From the NCBI GenBank assembly GCA_036346395.1, contig CM070599.1:13135232-13199231 (forward strand): a stretch of 64,000 nt of DNA. The letters are read 5' to 3'. Source of the stretch: Hsuehochloa calcarea (taxonomy: Eukaryota > Streptophyta > Magnoliopsida > Poales > Poaceae). How positions within the stretch are numbered: position 1 is the stretch's first letter; every line of letters begins with the position of its first letter. The notes beneath the pieces are model-generated. The model saw only the letters and a list, made by a program, of their open reading frames with translations. It did no database searches and was not told the DNA's origin. Position numbers and translations under genes: made by a program. Below, piece by piece: positions 33,844 to 45,380 of this stretch.

Positions 33844-34283
33844 AGATACTTGAGGCTATTAGGAAGGGGGAGGTAACAGACAACACGTGAGTTGCTCCAA
33901 ATCCTAGCCGCCACCTTCTTGAGAGATCCTTCTCGTGCGATTTGGTGCTAGCACACCGACGTACGGCGTTCCTGCATTGGACATATGGATACGGAGAGGC
34001 GCTACTGCGGTTGCTATTGCGTTTGAGGACGATCCGCAACTTTGCAAAGAAAGCGATTGGTTGCTCGAGAAGATGATCGACTACGAGGACGATCTACTAT
34101 GGTGAACTATGGACCATGACCACTACACCGACGTGCTCTTCGTTGGACCAGGCTGCTCCAACTCTTCTTCCGCTACGTTACGCGTCTGGTGGTGACGATC
34201 TGTGAACTCTTGCTTGCGTAGAATCCTGGTTTATGTGGTAAAATTTTGAATTGCCAGCTAGCGTAGCCAACCTGGTGAGGACA

Positions 34284-36074
34284 TGACCACTATGGATACA
34301 ATCATATTTACTATGCTTGCTATTCCAATTACAAGAGCTCGTACGCTTCACTTAAATTATCAGGTGAGCTCGTTTTTAGGAGTGCATTTATATTATCTGA
34401 ACTATATGATGCTACTTAATGTTAAAAATGCATATTTGTGTAGCATCGTATCACTTTTTATCCAAGCTAAGCAGGAGTTCGAGCTGGACACGTTTTGGAA
34501 TCCAATTCGGCCTCCGGAGATAGCACTGACTTCAAACATGTATAACTTTTACATACGGAGTCCACTTGAGCTCCACTAGTACTTGATGGAAAGCTTATCT
34601 CATCCTCTTTCTAATGGATCTGGCCTCGTCTCTAAATTCTATCTGTTGGCGCCGCAATCACCAAAAGAATGTGTTGTATCATCTATTTGGGCCAGATTAA
34701 ACCTTGTAATGCTTGGGCCCAACGGAAGGCGCCACCCTAGGCGGCTTGTACTGTTCATATGGCACTATTCATATGTGAATAGTACCATAAATAGTATTAT
34801 TCCATATTTTATTAGTTATTTGCAGCTCCCCATTCCCTATTTAAGGTTGTCGCACCCCTTTAGTTTTCCTTAATTTTGTTCAGTTAAAAATTAGCTTCAT
34901 TGCAACTTCGTGTATTGGCTTGTGTCGATTAGACCAACCATAATACTGCTATAAAATCCCAACTTTATCAAATATTTCAATCTTATTTGCAATTTCAGAT
35001 TGCTTATTATCATGTTCTTGCATATTCTTCTCTTGCATGCGGGAATAGACCTTCGTGGTCAGGTCGATCGTGCTTCTTGTAAGGTCGATAACGATCTCAT
35101 AGTTGGTTCAGCGATTACCGGGCATATTGGTCGTGCGTGATTGGTAGCCGAATCGTGAGAATCGTCTCCACCAAAATAGAGTTATCCTTCACATCGAAAG
35201 ATCGGGACACCCATTGATTGGTGAGATTCCTTTACCTACAGTCCACGAAAATTAAAAAAATATTAGGGTTAGTCCATCCCTATCTGAGCCCCTTTGTGCT
35301 TTGTAATTTTTCTTTTCGGTATTTTTTTATTGTTGAATTATCGGTTTCATTGTCGTCTAGTTGCTGATTTCTAGTTCTAGTTATTACCGAGTTTATCATT
35401 GTCTAGATTGCATCTTGATCTTCGTGTTCCTTTGCGTAGCTTCATCATTGTGTTGGACTTCGTGCCAAACAATGTCCCGTCGCCAGATGTCGCGGCAACC
35501 AAAAGTGGCTGCCATCACTGCCGCGACACCCAGAAACCCCTACCATCACTGCCGCGGCAAACACAATCTCTACTGCCGCCGCCACTCCCTGCCGCAGCAG
35601 CCGCCACCTCCTGCCGCTTGCTGCCATAGCAACCAAAACATCCAACCATCACTATCATGTCAAATAAAATCTCCTGACATTGCTACCACGGCAAACATAA
35701 TCTCTGCCAAAGCTACCCATCTCTGCCAATCCCTGCCGCAGCACCCAAAATTGGCATGTCGCCGCCGCCTCTCGCCACGGTAGCGCTTCTTCCGCCCGCC
35801 GCCTCGCCGTGGCACCAAAACAACTCTTGCCATCGCCTCTCATTGCGCAAAGACACATATTGCCACCTCTGTCGCTTCCCTTACGCATCACCAAAAATGT
35901 CCTACCACCGCTGCCGCTAATTCCTCTCGCTGTCGCGGCATCCACAACGCCTGCCACATCTTTCCTACGTGATTTGTAGTCAAATCGTGAGAGTCGTCTC
36001 CACCCAAATTGAGTTATCCTTCTCACCGAAAGATCAGGACACCTATTGTCGCATCACTACCCGTATCTCTTCAG
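34284..36074. other. 1.8-kb segment between COP2 LTR and its PBS
   Basis: A PBS normally follows the LTR within a few bases. Here 1.8 kb intervenes. The segment begins TGACCACTATGG and ends CTCTTCA, so TG...CA ends are possible, but the flanks (GGACA, GTGGT) are no TSD. It holds an 80-bp direct repeat (35137-35217 and 35969-36049, with AATCGTGAGARTCGTCTCCACC) around 750 bp rich in CTGCCGCGGCAA-like and CACCATCACTGCC text. It may be part of another copia LTR joined by recombination, or an insertion. The open frames inside are low complexity and not considered genes. Confidence 0.5.
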
Positions 36075-36087
36075 TGGTATTAGAGCC
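36075..36087 (+). other. COP2 primer binding site
   Basis: TGGTATTAGAGCC is one base off the plant initiator-Met tRNA complement TGGTATCAGAGCC. It is followed by a long leader before the gag ATG at 37720. Confidence 0.8.
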
Positions 36088-37445
36088 ATCCTACATAGTT
36101 TTTAAGCTAGATTGGTCACAGATACTAGATATATGGCAGTAGTAGATTGGATCTATTACTGGTTTGGTCTAGTAACCTAGATCGGTTTATCTGAATGGGA
36201 CGATCTAGGCACTGGTCAATAAGATCCATCGGTGTTTGGTGGTAGTAGATGGGTTTTGCAAAGAGGTACAAGTTAAGAGTACTAGATGATTTACTTGACT
36301 TTTTTCAACTGCCTTGCATGATACTCCTACCGGTCGGAAGTCCGCCATCGGAGTATGCCGCATTGTGGGGTTGTATCAAGGCAGTAATCAGATTGGTTCA
36401 GAATTGGGTTAATATGACTAATCTGATGATTACAAAGGCTCGATTACATGAATAAGATTCATGTCCCAGAAAAGGTTTCCGAGAGTGTGGCCCTCGACCA
36501 GAGAGTGGCGTTGCCCCTTCGAACCCCACCTGCTAACTGGCTAGCGGGACTGCCATGGTCGTAGCCGCGTTATATAGTATTATGTGTCATGTCGCTGATA
36601 GAATTGGATTCTATGCATAACTCATTTTTGCAGGGAATGATTTGAATAGTATGGCCCATTCTGTATGTAATGTATTTATGGATTTTTTTCATGGCCTATA
36701 TGTCATGTTGTGAGATATCCATCGAGCTACATATTATTATATAACGGTCTACGTACCGACATGTAATGCTTGATATTCTCTTATGTAATTCATTACTAGC
36801 TTTTAGGAGTAATTGCTTAGTAGATGAATATGGTCGGAGACTTCAAGCATGATGGTTGGAGGACAGGAAGCATGGTGATGGAGATCATCATGATAAGGGT
36901 CATACTATTTCATAGTTTAATTTGACTATCTCTGAATGTTTATTCCTATCATGCTATTTGATCATGTTTTTATTAGATGTTTTAACATGGTAGAATAGTA
37001 TCACTCAAGAAAAATTAAGTTAATTTGATGTCTTTCCAATTACTGCGACCATCACAATTTTGATCGTTAATTGGTGGGTCTACCATAGTAGGGTGCCATT
37101 AACTATCCCAATAAGATGGGCTCGGTGTCGGACACCCATATGCATAGTATTGGTTTAACTTAACAAGCCTGTCAAAACAGTTTTGGGCCTTGGGGCATAG
37201 TACTGTTGGTTGCTAGGGCATAGAGATACCACCCAACAGACAAGAGTCATATGTTATATATTGGCAAGAGGTTGCCTACCTAAAATCACTAGGTTTCTAA
37301 TAGTGATGTCATAGGTCACTAGGACTTAATGATTTTTTGGATATTGAACTCACTATATGATGTTTGAGGGAAACATGGTTTAGAACATATAGCGGGAGTA
37401 TCTTTTATTGAATGTTGATGATCAAGTTCGACCAGCTATGGACTT
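36088..37445 (+). other. COP2 untranslated leader
   Basis: Non-coding AT-rich leader between PBS and gag. Text such as GTGGCCCTCGACCAGAGAGTGG...CTGCTAACTGGCTAGCGG is leader-like. No open frame of note and no RNA gene seen. Confidence 0.6.
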
Positions 37446-37643
37446 ATCGTATAGTGATACAACCAGATCCAGACTAGTCGTGTAGTGATATGACCAGGTC
37501 CGGACTAGTCATATGATGATACGACCAGGTCCAGACTAATCGTATGATGATACGAGTAGGTCCAGCCTAGTAGTATAGTGATACGACCGGGTCCAGCTAG
37601 TCGTATGGAGATATGAACTGGTTGTAGACTGGTCAAACACGAC
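37446..37643. repeat. TACGACCAGGTCCAGACTAGTCGTAT array in COP2 leader
   Basis: About six imperfect 31-bp units, each with TCGTAT(A/G)GTGATACGA (a palindrome with a 4-base centre) and CCAGGTCCAGACTAG. It ends about 75 bases before the gag ATG. The same unit is found inside integrase and RT of this element. Confidence 0.92.
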
Positions 37644-37719
37644 CACCAATATGAGTGTCTAATAGGAGATCTTACATATACATAGTTCTGAATCTTTGCG
37701 TATATTCCTGTTGCAGATC

Positions 37720-38136
37720 ATGGCACCTACTACTTCTTCTGCACCTACCTTTAACTTGCGATCTATTCTTGAGATAGAAAAAACTGAATGGTACAAACTT
37801 CATTGACTGGTTTCGTAATTTGAGAATTGTTCTCAAACAAAAAAAGAATGAATATATTCGAGAGGGTCCCTATCCCGAGGAACCGAGTGTCGATGCTCCT
37901 CGTGCTGATAAGAATGCTAACAAGAAGCATTTCAATGATGTAGTCGATGTGCACTTTGAGCTTTAGAAGCAATATGAGACCACAAACGCTTACAATATGA
38001 TTGTAGGTCTAAAGGGTATGTTTCAGAATCAAGCAAGGGCAGAGAGGTTTAACACCTCTAAGGTATTGTTTTCTTGTAGACTATCAGAGAGCAACCGAGT
38101 CAGTCATGTGACCAGGATGATTGGTCACATTGAGAG
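37720..38136 (+). pseudogene. COP2 gag, 5' part
   Basis: The start is ATG at 37720 (MAPTTSSAPTFNLRSILEIEK). An extra A in the run GAAAAAACTG shifts the frame. The gag text then continues with NGTNFIDWFRNLRIVLKQ, NANKKHFNDVVD, QKQYETTNAYNMIVGL and RLSESNRVSHVTRMIGHIE up to the COP-M insertion. This wording is typical of the N-terminal gag of plant copia elements. Gag would build the particle. The 3' part resumes at 55575 after COP-M and its TSD GAGAG. One further in-frame stop is present (after DVHFEL). Confidence 0.85.
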
Positions 38137-38329
38137 TGTAGGACCGTCAAGGCGACTAGGGGGGTGAATAGGCACTTTCTCAAATTTCTCGCATTAATCA
38201 AATTCAACACGAACTTTACTCCTTTAGCTATGAAAGCTAAGAAGATCAGTAAGCGCACAGAGGAAGCCTTGTGCTGAATTCGATAACCCCTTTAACCACA
38301 AGACACAAATATGGAGAATTGATCTCACT

Positions 38330-38465
38330 GGTCTGGTCTGGGCACTGGCGGTCTGACCGGCTACCAAAGGGCGGTCTGACCGATTTAAATCGGTTCGACC
38401 GGCCGTTAACGGATGGTCTGAATGCTGGCGGTCTGACCGCCGTATAAAAATCGGTCCGACCGATT
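38330..38465. repeat. CGGTCTGACCG palindrome cluster in COP-M LTR
   Basis: GGCGGTCTGACCGG, CGGTCTGACCGATTTAAATCGGTTCGACCGG and ATCGGTCCGACCGATTT follow each other within 135 bases. A second group lies at 39566-39645 (CGGTCGGACCGCCGTTATG), and the same pattern is in the other LTR (51465-51540, 52634-52720, 55378-55455). Confidence 0.9.
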
Positions 38466-39033
38466 TAGTCCAGAACCGAAACACAACACCCAAATCCAAA
38501 ACGAAATTTGGTCCAACTTTTGATTCAACCAATGAAACTTGACCAAATTTGCAGCACACCTCCCTAAGAATATTAGAGACCTATTTCTAGCGACGATCGT
38601 TCAGATCCACTTCATAGAAACGATCTCTTAAGGTTTAACCAAAGAAGTGCACAAACCCTAGAAATATGAAAAACTTGATTCAAGACTTGCTTGTGGGGGT
38701 TGATGATCTAGATGACTCTAGAAGTATTCCCACACATCAAAGCAAGATAAAATAGGTTAACCAAGCATAAACACTTGAATCAAGGAAGCACCAAAATCAT
38801 CAAAAGAGAGAAGAACACAAGAGAGACAATCGATCTCTTAAGCAAGCATCACAAGATTGATTGATCCAACAAGATGCTTACAAAGCCACTCCCCCAAGGA
38901 GGACAAGAGCTCAACAAAGAGCACACAAACAATCTCTCCAACCCTAGCTTCTCCTCTCCTCTCCTCTCCAAACCCTAGAAAAAGGAAGAGGGGTTCAAAT
39001 GAATGCTTCAGGGGGTTTTTTCTCTCCCCCTTT

Positions 39034-39042
39034 CTATTTATA
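39034..39042 (-). promoter_or_regulatory. COP-M LTR TATA box
   Basis: TATAAATAG on the minus strand inside GGCCTCTCCTATAAATAG. The identical box is at 52108-52116 in the 5' LTR, which is the one that would drive the element. Confidence 0.6.
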
Positions 39043-40012
39043 GGAGAGGCCTAGGGTTTCCACTAATGGGCTCCCATGAAGGCCCACACACACATGAGAC
39101 CCACTCACACATAACTGTTGAAGCACTCGCCTGCTTCACCACGTGTAGGTTGATCAGCGGCTCTCATCACGTCGGCCAGTCTCTCCCGTCCGAATCCCAT
39201 CGGAACCTCCCAGAGACTTGCACCGACTTCCGCACCGCCTGATCCAACCAGCTTCACCGAACTACCCGTTCGATCCATCTTGCCCATTCTGCACCATGCT
39301 TGAGTCACATGACCTCACTCGGCATCCATGATCATTCTGGACCTCAGCTCTCCAAGCGTAGTCCCGATCCACCTTACCGTTGACGTCGTTGACCTACAAG
39401 CCACCTGCACAGCAATAGACAAACAAATCCTCTCCGGGAACAAGTTCTTCACAACTTGACCCACGTTAGTTCCACAATGCAATATGCAACAATAAAGCAT
39501 TGAAGTTCATACAATAAACACAATCAAAACACATCAATGCCAAAAAGGCTAACCTCCAAGTGATCGGCGGTCTGAACGCCCCACACAGCCGGTCCGACCG
39601 ATTTCAGGCCGGTCCGACCGACTCCATAACGGCCGGTCGGACCGCCGTTATGACTTAGCCAGAATTTCATCTTGAAAATCTGAAATCTTCTGGAATTTTC
39701 AAATGAATAGAACTTTTGACTGGGAGCTCCAAAAATAATGTGACCACATCTAGGAGACTCCCCTCACTTGCCTACACAACCTATTTTTGGCTCAGCTTCA
39801 AAAACCACTTTGAGGCAAGACCTGTCGGACCGGCAAACACGGCCGATCGGACCTCTCCACGGGCGGTCTGACCACCGATGCCACCGGTAAGACCGCCTGT
39901 GGTCTTAGAGAACTGAAGCAAAACCGAAAACGCGAGATTTTGCAAACCAACAAAGTCATTGCCAATTGACTCATCATTCTAAGATCGTGCACATATCCTC
40001 ACGATATCCACA

Positions 40013-40029
40013 ATCTCCCCCTTGATGAA
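40013..40029 (-). other. COP-M polypurine tract
   Basis: The minus strand reads TTCATCAAGGGGGAGAT directly in front of the 3' LTR start TGTGGATATCG. It primes plus-strand DNA in copia elements and confirms the minus orientation. Confidence 0.85.
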
Positions 40030-41455
40030 TACATTGGCAATTTCTCAGAAAATGTAGTTTCAAGGTTTGAAAAGTAAAAAATTCATCGTTTTCGCATAAG
40101 GCACAACTTGGTCCATAAGCAAGAAAAAGCCTAGGAATGACCAAGCTGGCTTCAGAATAGTATAAGCAAGTGAGATAAGGCAATGAAAGCACAAAAGGAT
40201 TCAATTTCCAGAAAGTAGCCAAAAATCTCACTAAGGTCCATATGAAAGACAAATGTTCTATTTGACCTTTGATCATTGTGAGTCCTCTTCAATTGCAAAT
40301 ATAATCAGAAAAGGCAATAAAACCCAGAGACTCAACTCACTATGATCACAAATTTTCAAAAGGTTCATTTTTTTATATGTGAGTTCTTTTATATGAAACC
40401 TTATGTATGAAACCAAAAGCTCCAAAACAATATTTTTCTTCACAATCCTTCTCCCCCTTTGACAATGAATTCATCAAGATGCATGGAAAAAGATAGAGTG
40501 AGATGAAATGACTTTATTTTTGAAATTTAATAAAAAGGAGCCATGACCATTATCCATGTAGACAGTACAAGTATTATACCAAGCCATATAAAGAGTAGAA
40601 GCTATATTCAATCATGGCAAAATATGTACTGCAAAGCTAAAATCAACATAGCAGTAATATGAGATTAAAAGAATTAATACCATGAAAAGTTGCTCAATAT
40701 CATAGTTTCACTAAAGCAACCTAAAATGAGTCAAGCCAAGTCTATAAGTAAAAGGAGACTCAAAACTGGAACTGAGGAATTTTGAGCATTAAGAGTTCAA
40801 ATATGAAGCAATATTCAAGCACTTAGCATTTTGAGCATTTTCCTAAAAAGGATTTTTTTTCATTGTGCTAGATCTCAAGCCTTGCCGCGACCATCTCAAG
40901 CGAGAAGCTTAAAAGAGTGGTCTAGGTCATCCAAAACTCCCCTGAGTTTATGCCTGGTGCAATGGCAAGCCGTCTCATGAGAAAGGATTGGTGAGATCAG
41001 TTTTTCGCACAGAAAATCTCATTCTTCATTTGCTTGACTTAAGAAGTTAAAAAGCTCATTTTTCATCTCAAAATAAGTTCAAGACTCAATTTAACCTATA
41101 TGACATGGCATGAATCATAAGAGGATCACTAGAGCAAAACTAGTCACAAGATCCAACAAGACATGATTTGATTCAATTTGCTCACAGAAATAAAGCTAGC
41201 AAGGCAAAAGCTAAGCTAAACAAGAAGAGCCATAAAAGAAGTCTAGCTGACTATCACTTGACATGACAAGGTATAGAGTATGAAATCAAGCCATACAAGG
41301 ATAATAATGAAAGCTCCACAAGTTTTATTAAACAATGCAAGACATTTGAAATGAAAAATGCATTATGATACAATGAATGCAAAAAGAGCAAAATCCCCTC
41401 AAAACATCTATGCCTCAGTACTGGGGTTAGAGATAAACGATCTAGGAGTCCAATA
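40030..41455 (-). other. COP-M 3' non-coding internal region
   Basis: AT-rich sequence between the end of gag and the PPT. No RT, integrase or protease motif is readable on either strand. Repeated short words (AAAGAGCC, CAAGTTTT, CAAGCATTTAGC-like) only. In an autonomous copia element pol would lie here. Confidence 0.7.
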
Positions 41456-42416
41456 CTAAGACGCACGATGCCTGGGAATAGCAGTAGAAGCAGCAATAAA
41501 ATGATTAGGAACAAAATCATAAGAATGCACACGAGAACCACCTGGACCTCTCCAAAACGATCTACCAAAAGATCGATACTCCCCCTGTCTAGGTGCTACC
41601 CGTGGTCTCTCCTCACAATATCCTAAACCAAACTGCTGCCTGGACCCACCAAAAGAGTCAGCAAAGTTCTCTACAAATCTAGGCCTATATGTAGTACGAT
41701 AAACAGGCTGCCAAGCTCTAGAGACTACCGCTGGTGACGGGACTCCTCTAATGGATCTCAAAGTGCTCATTCTCTCTTTCCTTTCAATCTTTGCTCTCCG
41801 GAAGCAAAACTCAACAGTGTGGCCCTCTTTCTTGCAGAAGGTGCAATGGTACTTGACCTTTTGAGGGGTCTGTACTGGTGAAACAGAAGCACCTTTCTTA
41901 CCAGAAAGAGTTTGAGCATAACCTGCAGCTTTGAATACAACCTTGGAAGTCTTAGAAGGTTCTTGCTCAACCAGACCACTTTTCACAATTTTTACAACCT
42001 TAGGTGGGTCATTCTTGGAATGCTCTAGGGACTTAAAACCTAGGCCACTATTCCTCTTACTCACTTTAGATTGATCAAGAATCATATTGAGTTTCTTTTT
42101 CCCACCAGAAAACTTCTCAAGAGTCAATTTGAGGTAATCATTCTCTTTTGCTAAAACTCCACAATTAGAGCAATTTCTAGAATTGATTGCCTCATCATGT
42201 TTGCTCTTAAGAAGAGCCACTTCCACTTTTAAAGCCTCACAAGACACACAATAGGATTCCTTAATCCTATTCAACTGCTCCTTAAACTTGACTCTAAATG
42301 CCTCTTGTATCTTACCAACAACAGTTTCAACTTCAGCATGCAACATACAAGAGGAAGAATCAATGACTTTCTTGGAAGCAGTAAGAGACATGGATTTTTC
42401 AATTTTAGCTTTCTCT
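41456..42416 (-). pseudogene. COP-M gag, 3' part with second zinc knuckle
   Basis: Minus-strand frame of about 320 codons from the chimera junction to the stop at 41456. It continues the gag part at 49558-51216 in sense. A coiled-coil-like stretch with cysteine pairs comes first (SYCVSCEALKVEVALLKSKH, NCSNCGVLAKENDYLKLTL), then a CCHC knuckle CTFCKKEGHTVEFC, then a Tyr/Arg/Gly-rich tail (QQFGLGYCEERPRVAPRQ) ending RHRAS. The first codons of the open frame upstream of 42416 come from the inserted LTR. Two knuckles and the long coiled region give a gag of roughly 870 residues, large for copia. Apart from the insertion and one upstream stop it looks well kept. Confidence 0.85.
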
Positions 42417-42421
42417 TCAAG

Positions 42422-42671
42422 TGTAACACCCTGACCCAAATTCGGCTCAATGCCCAGCCCACCGTGGGGCGGACCCGCCCACACATAGCACATCACTTAC
42501 ACTTTCATCCTCGCTTCGTGTAAAAGGGTTAACCCGGAGGTGCTACGTTTGGATCAAACAGGCATTATATACTACTACAACTCACTTGAGACAAGCAATG
42601 TGGGACTAATCCCACCACACAACTCCTCATGGGCCACATGGGCCACACTACGAGCAGGCCGGAGTATTACA
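42422..42671 (-). mobile_element. LTR-A, 3' copy (250 bp)
   Basis: TGTAACACCCTGACCC...GGAGTATTACA on the plus strand. It differs from 49251-49500 at seven positions by hand count (about 97 percent identity), which suggests a fairly recent insertion. Confidence 0.92.
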
Positions 42672-42686
42672 TTCACCCCCCCTTAA
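42672..42686 (-). other. LTR-A polypurine tract
   Basis: TTAAGGGGGGGTGAA on the minus strand, directly in front of the 3' LTR-A. Confidence 0.85.
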
Positions 42687-42869
42687 GGGCTGACGCCCTC
42701 GGCAGCATACCGCATACGTGGCAAAATGCCCAGAACCACCCCTCGGTACACGTCCGTGCGTCCAGTGCCGGCACATATGCCATGCCATGTGTCCACTCCG
42801 GGCCCACATGTGCCATGCGCCATATGCCCGCACCCCTGTCCCGCACGCGCCTGTGCAGCGAAGGTTGAT
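42687..42869 (-). other. TRIM-like short internal region
   Basis: About 180 bp of GC-rich non-coding sequence between PPT and PBS, with CACATGTGCCATGCGCCATATG-type text. With the two tracts it makes a 212-bp internal domain, in the size range of TRIM elements. No open frame of meaning. Confidence 0.75.
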
Positions 42870-42881
42870 GCTCTGATACCA
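42870..42881 (-). other. Inner primer binding site beside LTR-B
   Basis: TGGTATCAGAGC on the minus strand, a perfect initiator-Met tRNA complement. It is followed (plus strand) by AC and then the LTR-B start TGTAACACCCC, in the same arrangement as at 49237-49251. Confidence 0.88.
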
Positions 42882-42883
42882 AC

Positions 42884-44929
42884 TGTAACACCCCAGCCCA
42901 ACCTGAGCCTAGAATGCTACCACCGTAACAACTCTACAAATGGAACTAAGACATTTCTTTCTAAATTTCGGCAGAGTCTCCTTTGTAAATCAAACTATCC
43001 AGACATTCGTGCAAATAACAACAATAATAAGCAAATATCCAAACGCGCAAACTAAACATGTTCATGAAAGAAACAACCATAAAACGCTATCAATCTCCAA
43101 TAGTGGTTGTCCACGACTTAGAACGTAAGGAAGTAAACCTCACATAAAGCTATTCAAAGTCCAAGTTATCACTTAAATGTTTTATTCATTTTATTAGTGC
43201 CAGTATGCAACCGTGATAATTTCTACTCCCACCCATGCATGCCGACCACAACCGATGTACCTAAAAAAACAACACGGCAAGGGTGAGTCCAAGACTCAGC
43301 AAGGGCAATGATACAAAACATAACAAGATCATTCATAATCCAACAGTGTATCAACATCACGAAACGAATCAACATATGAATGAATGAATGCACATGATCT
43401 TCTCTTTTGCTCATACCGGTATAGCGAGTGAACACCCGTCGGTGTTCACTTATGCCCGCGTTCTACAACACGCGGGGATCCAAAGCCCGTTTGAGAACAA
43501 GTCAACCGGGGATCCACAATGCCCACTTTGGAATGGTGGGTCTTACAATCACCACCCACTCCCGTCGGTGTCGCAAGTCCACAACTTGCATTCATGAGTG
43601 CACATGATGAACAATAAAATGACAGTAATCGAATATTAGTAATCTAGCCATCATGAACAAATACATATCACCCTAAATCAGTACATCGAACAAGCATATG
43701 TTACCATGATTCATCACATAGAACAATCACATAACAACCACAATATAGGTGCACTTGCCGGTTTCTTTCTTTCCCGCTACGGCACACGAGGAAACAAAAT
43801 TGGTGTCGCTACTCTGGAACTCCGCCTCCTACACAAGCATAGTGGTAACAATAAATACGATGAATGCTGGACTCCGTTTACACCCCTTAATCCAACTCCT
43901 CAAGACCTATGACTCAAAGAGAGGTTCTACCCAAATTTCCCGGCAGACTAGTATAATGCTTCCCGGGACAGCGTACGAGAAAAATCGTAATTAAATATAT
44001 GTAACTCCGAATGACATGAAACCAGCGCTCAAACATTTTTAACGTAACAGGATACGAAACTCTAGTTGGTGGGATTCTTTGATTCGGCCAAACTAGTGGT
44101 CTAAACAACCGTTGAAAACCATTGACACACATCTGTCCAGAATACAGCACAGCAGTAAACAACATGGCATAACTTTCACTCTACAGATCTAATTGAGATG
44201 ATCTTTATCAATTTGGAAATATTATTAAACAGGCTACAATAACCTAGTTGGGTAAGACTCCTGATTCAGCATTCTTATAATCCTAATATTCTGATGAAGT
44301 TTGCTGTTCCCTCAGTCTGACAAACAGACAACAGCGACGGTAAAAATTCAATAACTTTTGATTCACACCTCTACAAAATATGATCTTTATCAATCCTGAA
44401 AGCTTACTGGAATGGTTACAACTTTCGGTTTGGGTGGCTCTTCAAATTCGGGCTCAAAAAAAATACAATCTGACTAGACATGCAGACTGCCAAATCTCGT
44501 CAGCTCTCCTAACCAGTCGTACAAAAACGGACATATCTCCTAAACCGTAACTCCAAACCAGGTGATCTCGGTGCCAAAAGAAAGCTAAGATCAAGGGCTA
44601 CAACTTTATAAAAGGATTACCCAAATCTGACGAACCAATCTGGCGCAGGGGAGGGTGGGGAGAGCCGGCGGCTGCTAGGGGGAGGAAAGGGGGAAAAGGG
44701 GGAAAAGGGGGAAAAGGGGGAAAGGGGTGGGGCACTAGGGTTTTGGGGGGTGGGCACCCCCCCCCTCTTGGCCAGCCACAAGGAGGCCTCTCCTGGGCCA
44801 CGGCCCATGCCCAGGTTGGTGAAAAATATCAAATGACCGCTGTCGTTTTATGTTTTACTATTCCTCTTATTCCCTTTTATCCTCTCGGCTAAATCTGTGA
44901 TTTACCGATTCGATTTCCAGGGTATTACA
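42884..44929 (-). mobile_element. Gypsy LTR-B inside the chimera
   Basis: 2046 bp, TGTAACACCCCAGCCC...CCAGGGTATTACA on the plus strand, homologous over its full length to the solo LTR at 29645-31705. The adjoining PPT (44930-44946) shows that it is the 3' LTR of a minus-sense gypsy element. Its 5' LTR partner is absent. Confidence 0.9.
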
Positions 44930-44946
44930 TTCTACCCCCCTTTAAC
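44930..44946 (-). other. LTR-B polypurine tract
   Basis: GTTAAAGGGGGGTAGAA on the minus strand, directly in front of LTR-B. Confidence 0.85.
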
Positions 44947-45010
44947 AGAATTCGACCCCGAATTCTACCAAGGTTAACACGCCAGAGCAGAAGCTACTAA
45001 AACCATAGTA

Positions 45011-45380
45011 TCACGTACCTGTGGTAAATAATTCTAGAAATTGCTCACGCATATGAGATTCCAACTCCCAAGTGGCTTCCCTCTCTATTTGCTGTGTCCA
45101 CAATACTTTGACAAATACCAACGTTTTGTGCCTCAGCACTCGCTCTGACCTTTCCAAAATACGCACTGGTCGAGACTCAACTGTGAGGTCTTGCTCAATT
45201 GTCAGTGGTTCTAATGAAATCTTATGCTCTGGGTCTTTCAAAAACTTCCTCAGCATCGAAACGTGAAACACGTTGTGGACTCCTCGCATGGACTCTGGAA
45301 GGTCCAGGCGATAGGCTAACTCCCAATCCTAGCCATAATCGGGAACAGTCCGACGTATCTGGGCTAAGCTTCCCTGTGGT
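45011..45380 (-). pseudogene. Gypsy pol C-terminal tail (Tekay-like) in the chimera
   Basis: Minus-strand frame 45289-45011 reads GVHNVFHVSMLRKFLKDPEH, then VRILERSERVLRHKT and VKVLWTQQIEREATWELESH. This is the end of a chromovirus pol, with the GPY/F-type region passing into a chromodomain-like tail. Upstream to about 45380, TTGKLSPRYVGLF is readable after a frameshift. Homology to pol then stops. The tail normally steers integration. No integrase core, RT or gag is present, so only the last part of pol survived in this derivative. It sits about 65 bases from the PPT, as in intact elements. Confidence 0.88.

Larger units (their letters stand above)
32662..34283 (+). mobile_element. COP2 5' LTR
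   Basis: It starts TGTTGGTGATATGCACTAGAGG. The LTR pair aligns along its whole length with 58490-61748 once the nested LTR is removed (both about 1.62 kb). The right boundary is approximate, since the last conserved text is CTAGCTAGCGTAGCC, followed by about 15 diverged bases ending ACA. TATAAGG at 33837 is the probable TATA box. The U3 part carries a palindrome array at 33411-33625. Confidence 0.85.
38137..40012 (-). mobile_element. COP-M 3' LTR
   Basis: 1876 bp, TGTAGGACCG...GATATCCACA on the plus strand. It carries two clusters of CGGTCTGACCG/CGGTCCGACCG palindromes (38330-38465 and 39560-39650, plus 39820-39900). TATAAATAG on the minus strand at 39034-39042 is the likely promoter box. 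It is longer than the 5' copy because the 5' copy lost about 65 bases of the first palindrome cluster (38316-38380 here). Confidence 0.92.

Noticed and set aside
35361..36026. Possible protein-coding stretch with repeated Cys, His and Pro
   Set aside because: Reads as low-complexity CTGCCGC/CACCATC repeats in several frames; no conserved motif.
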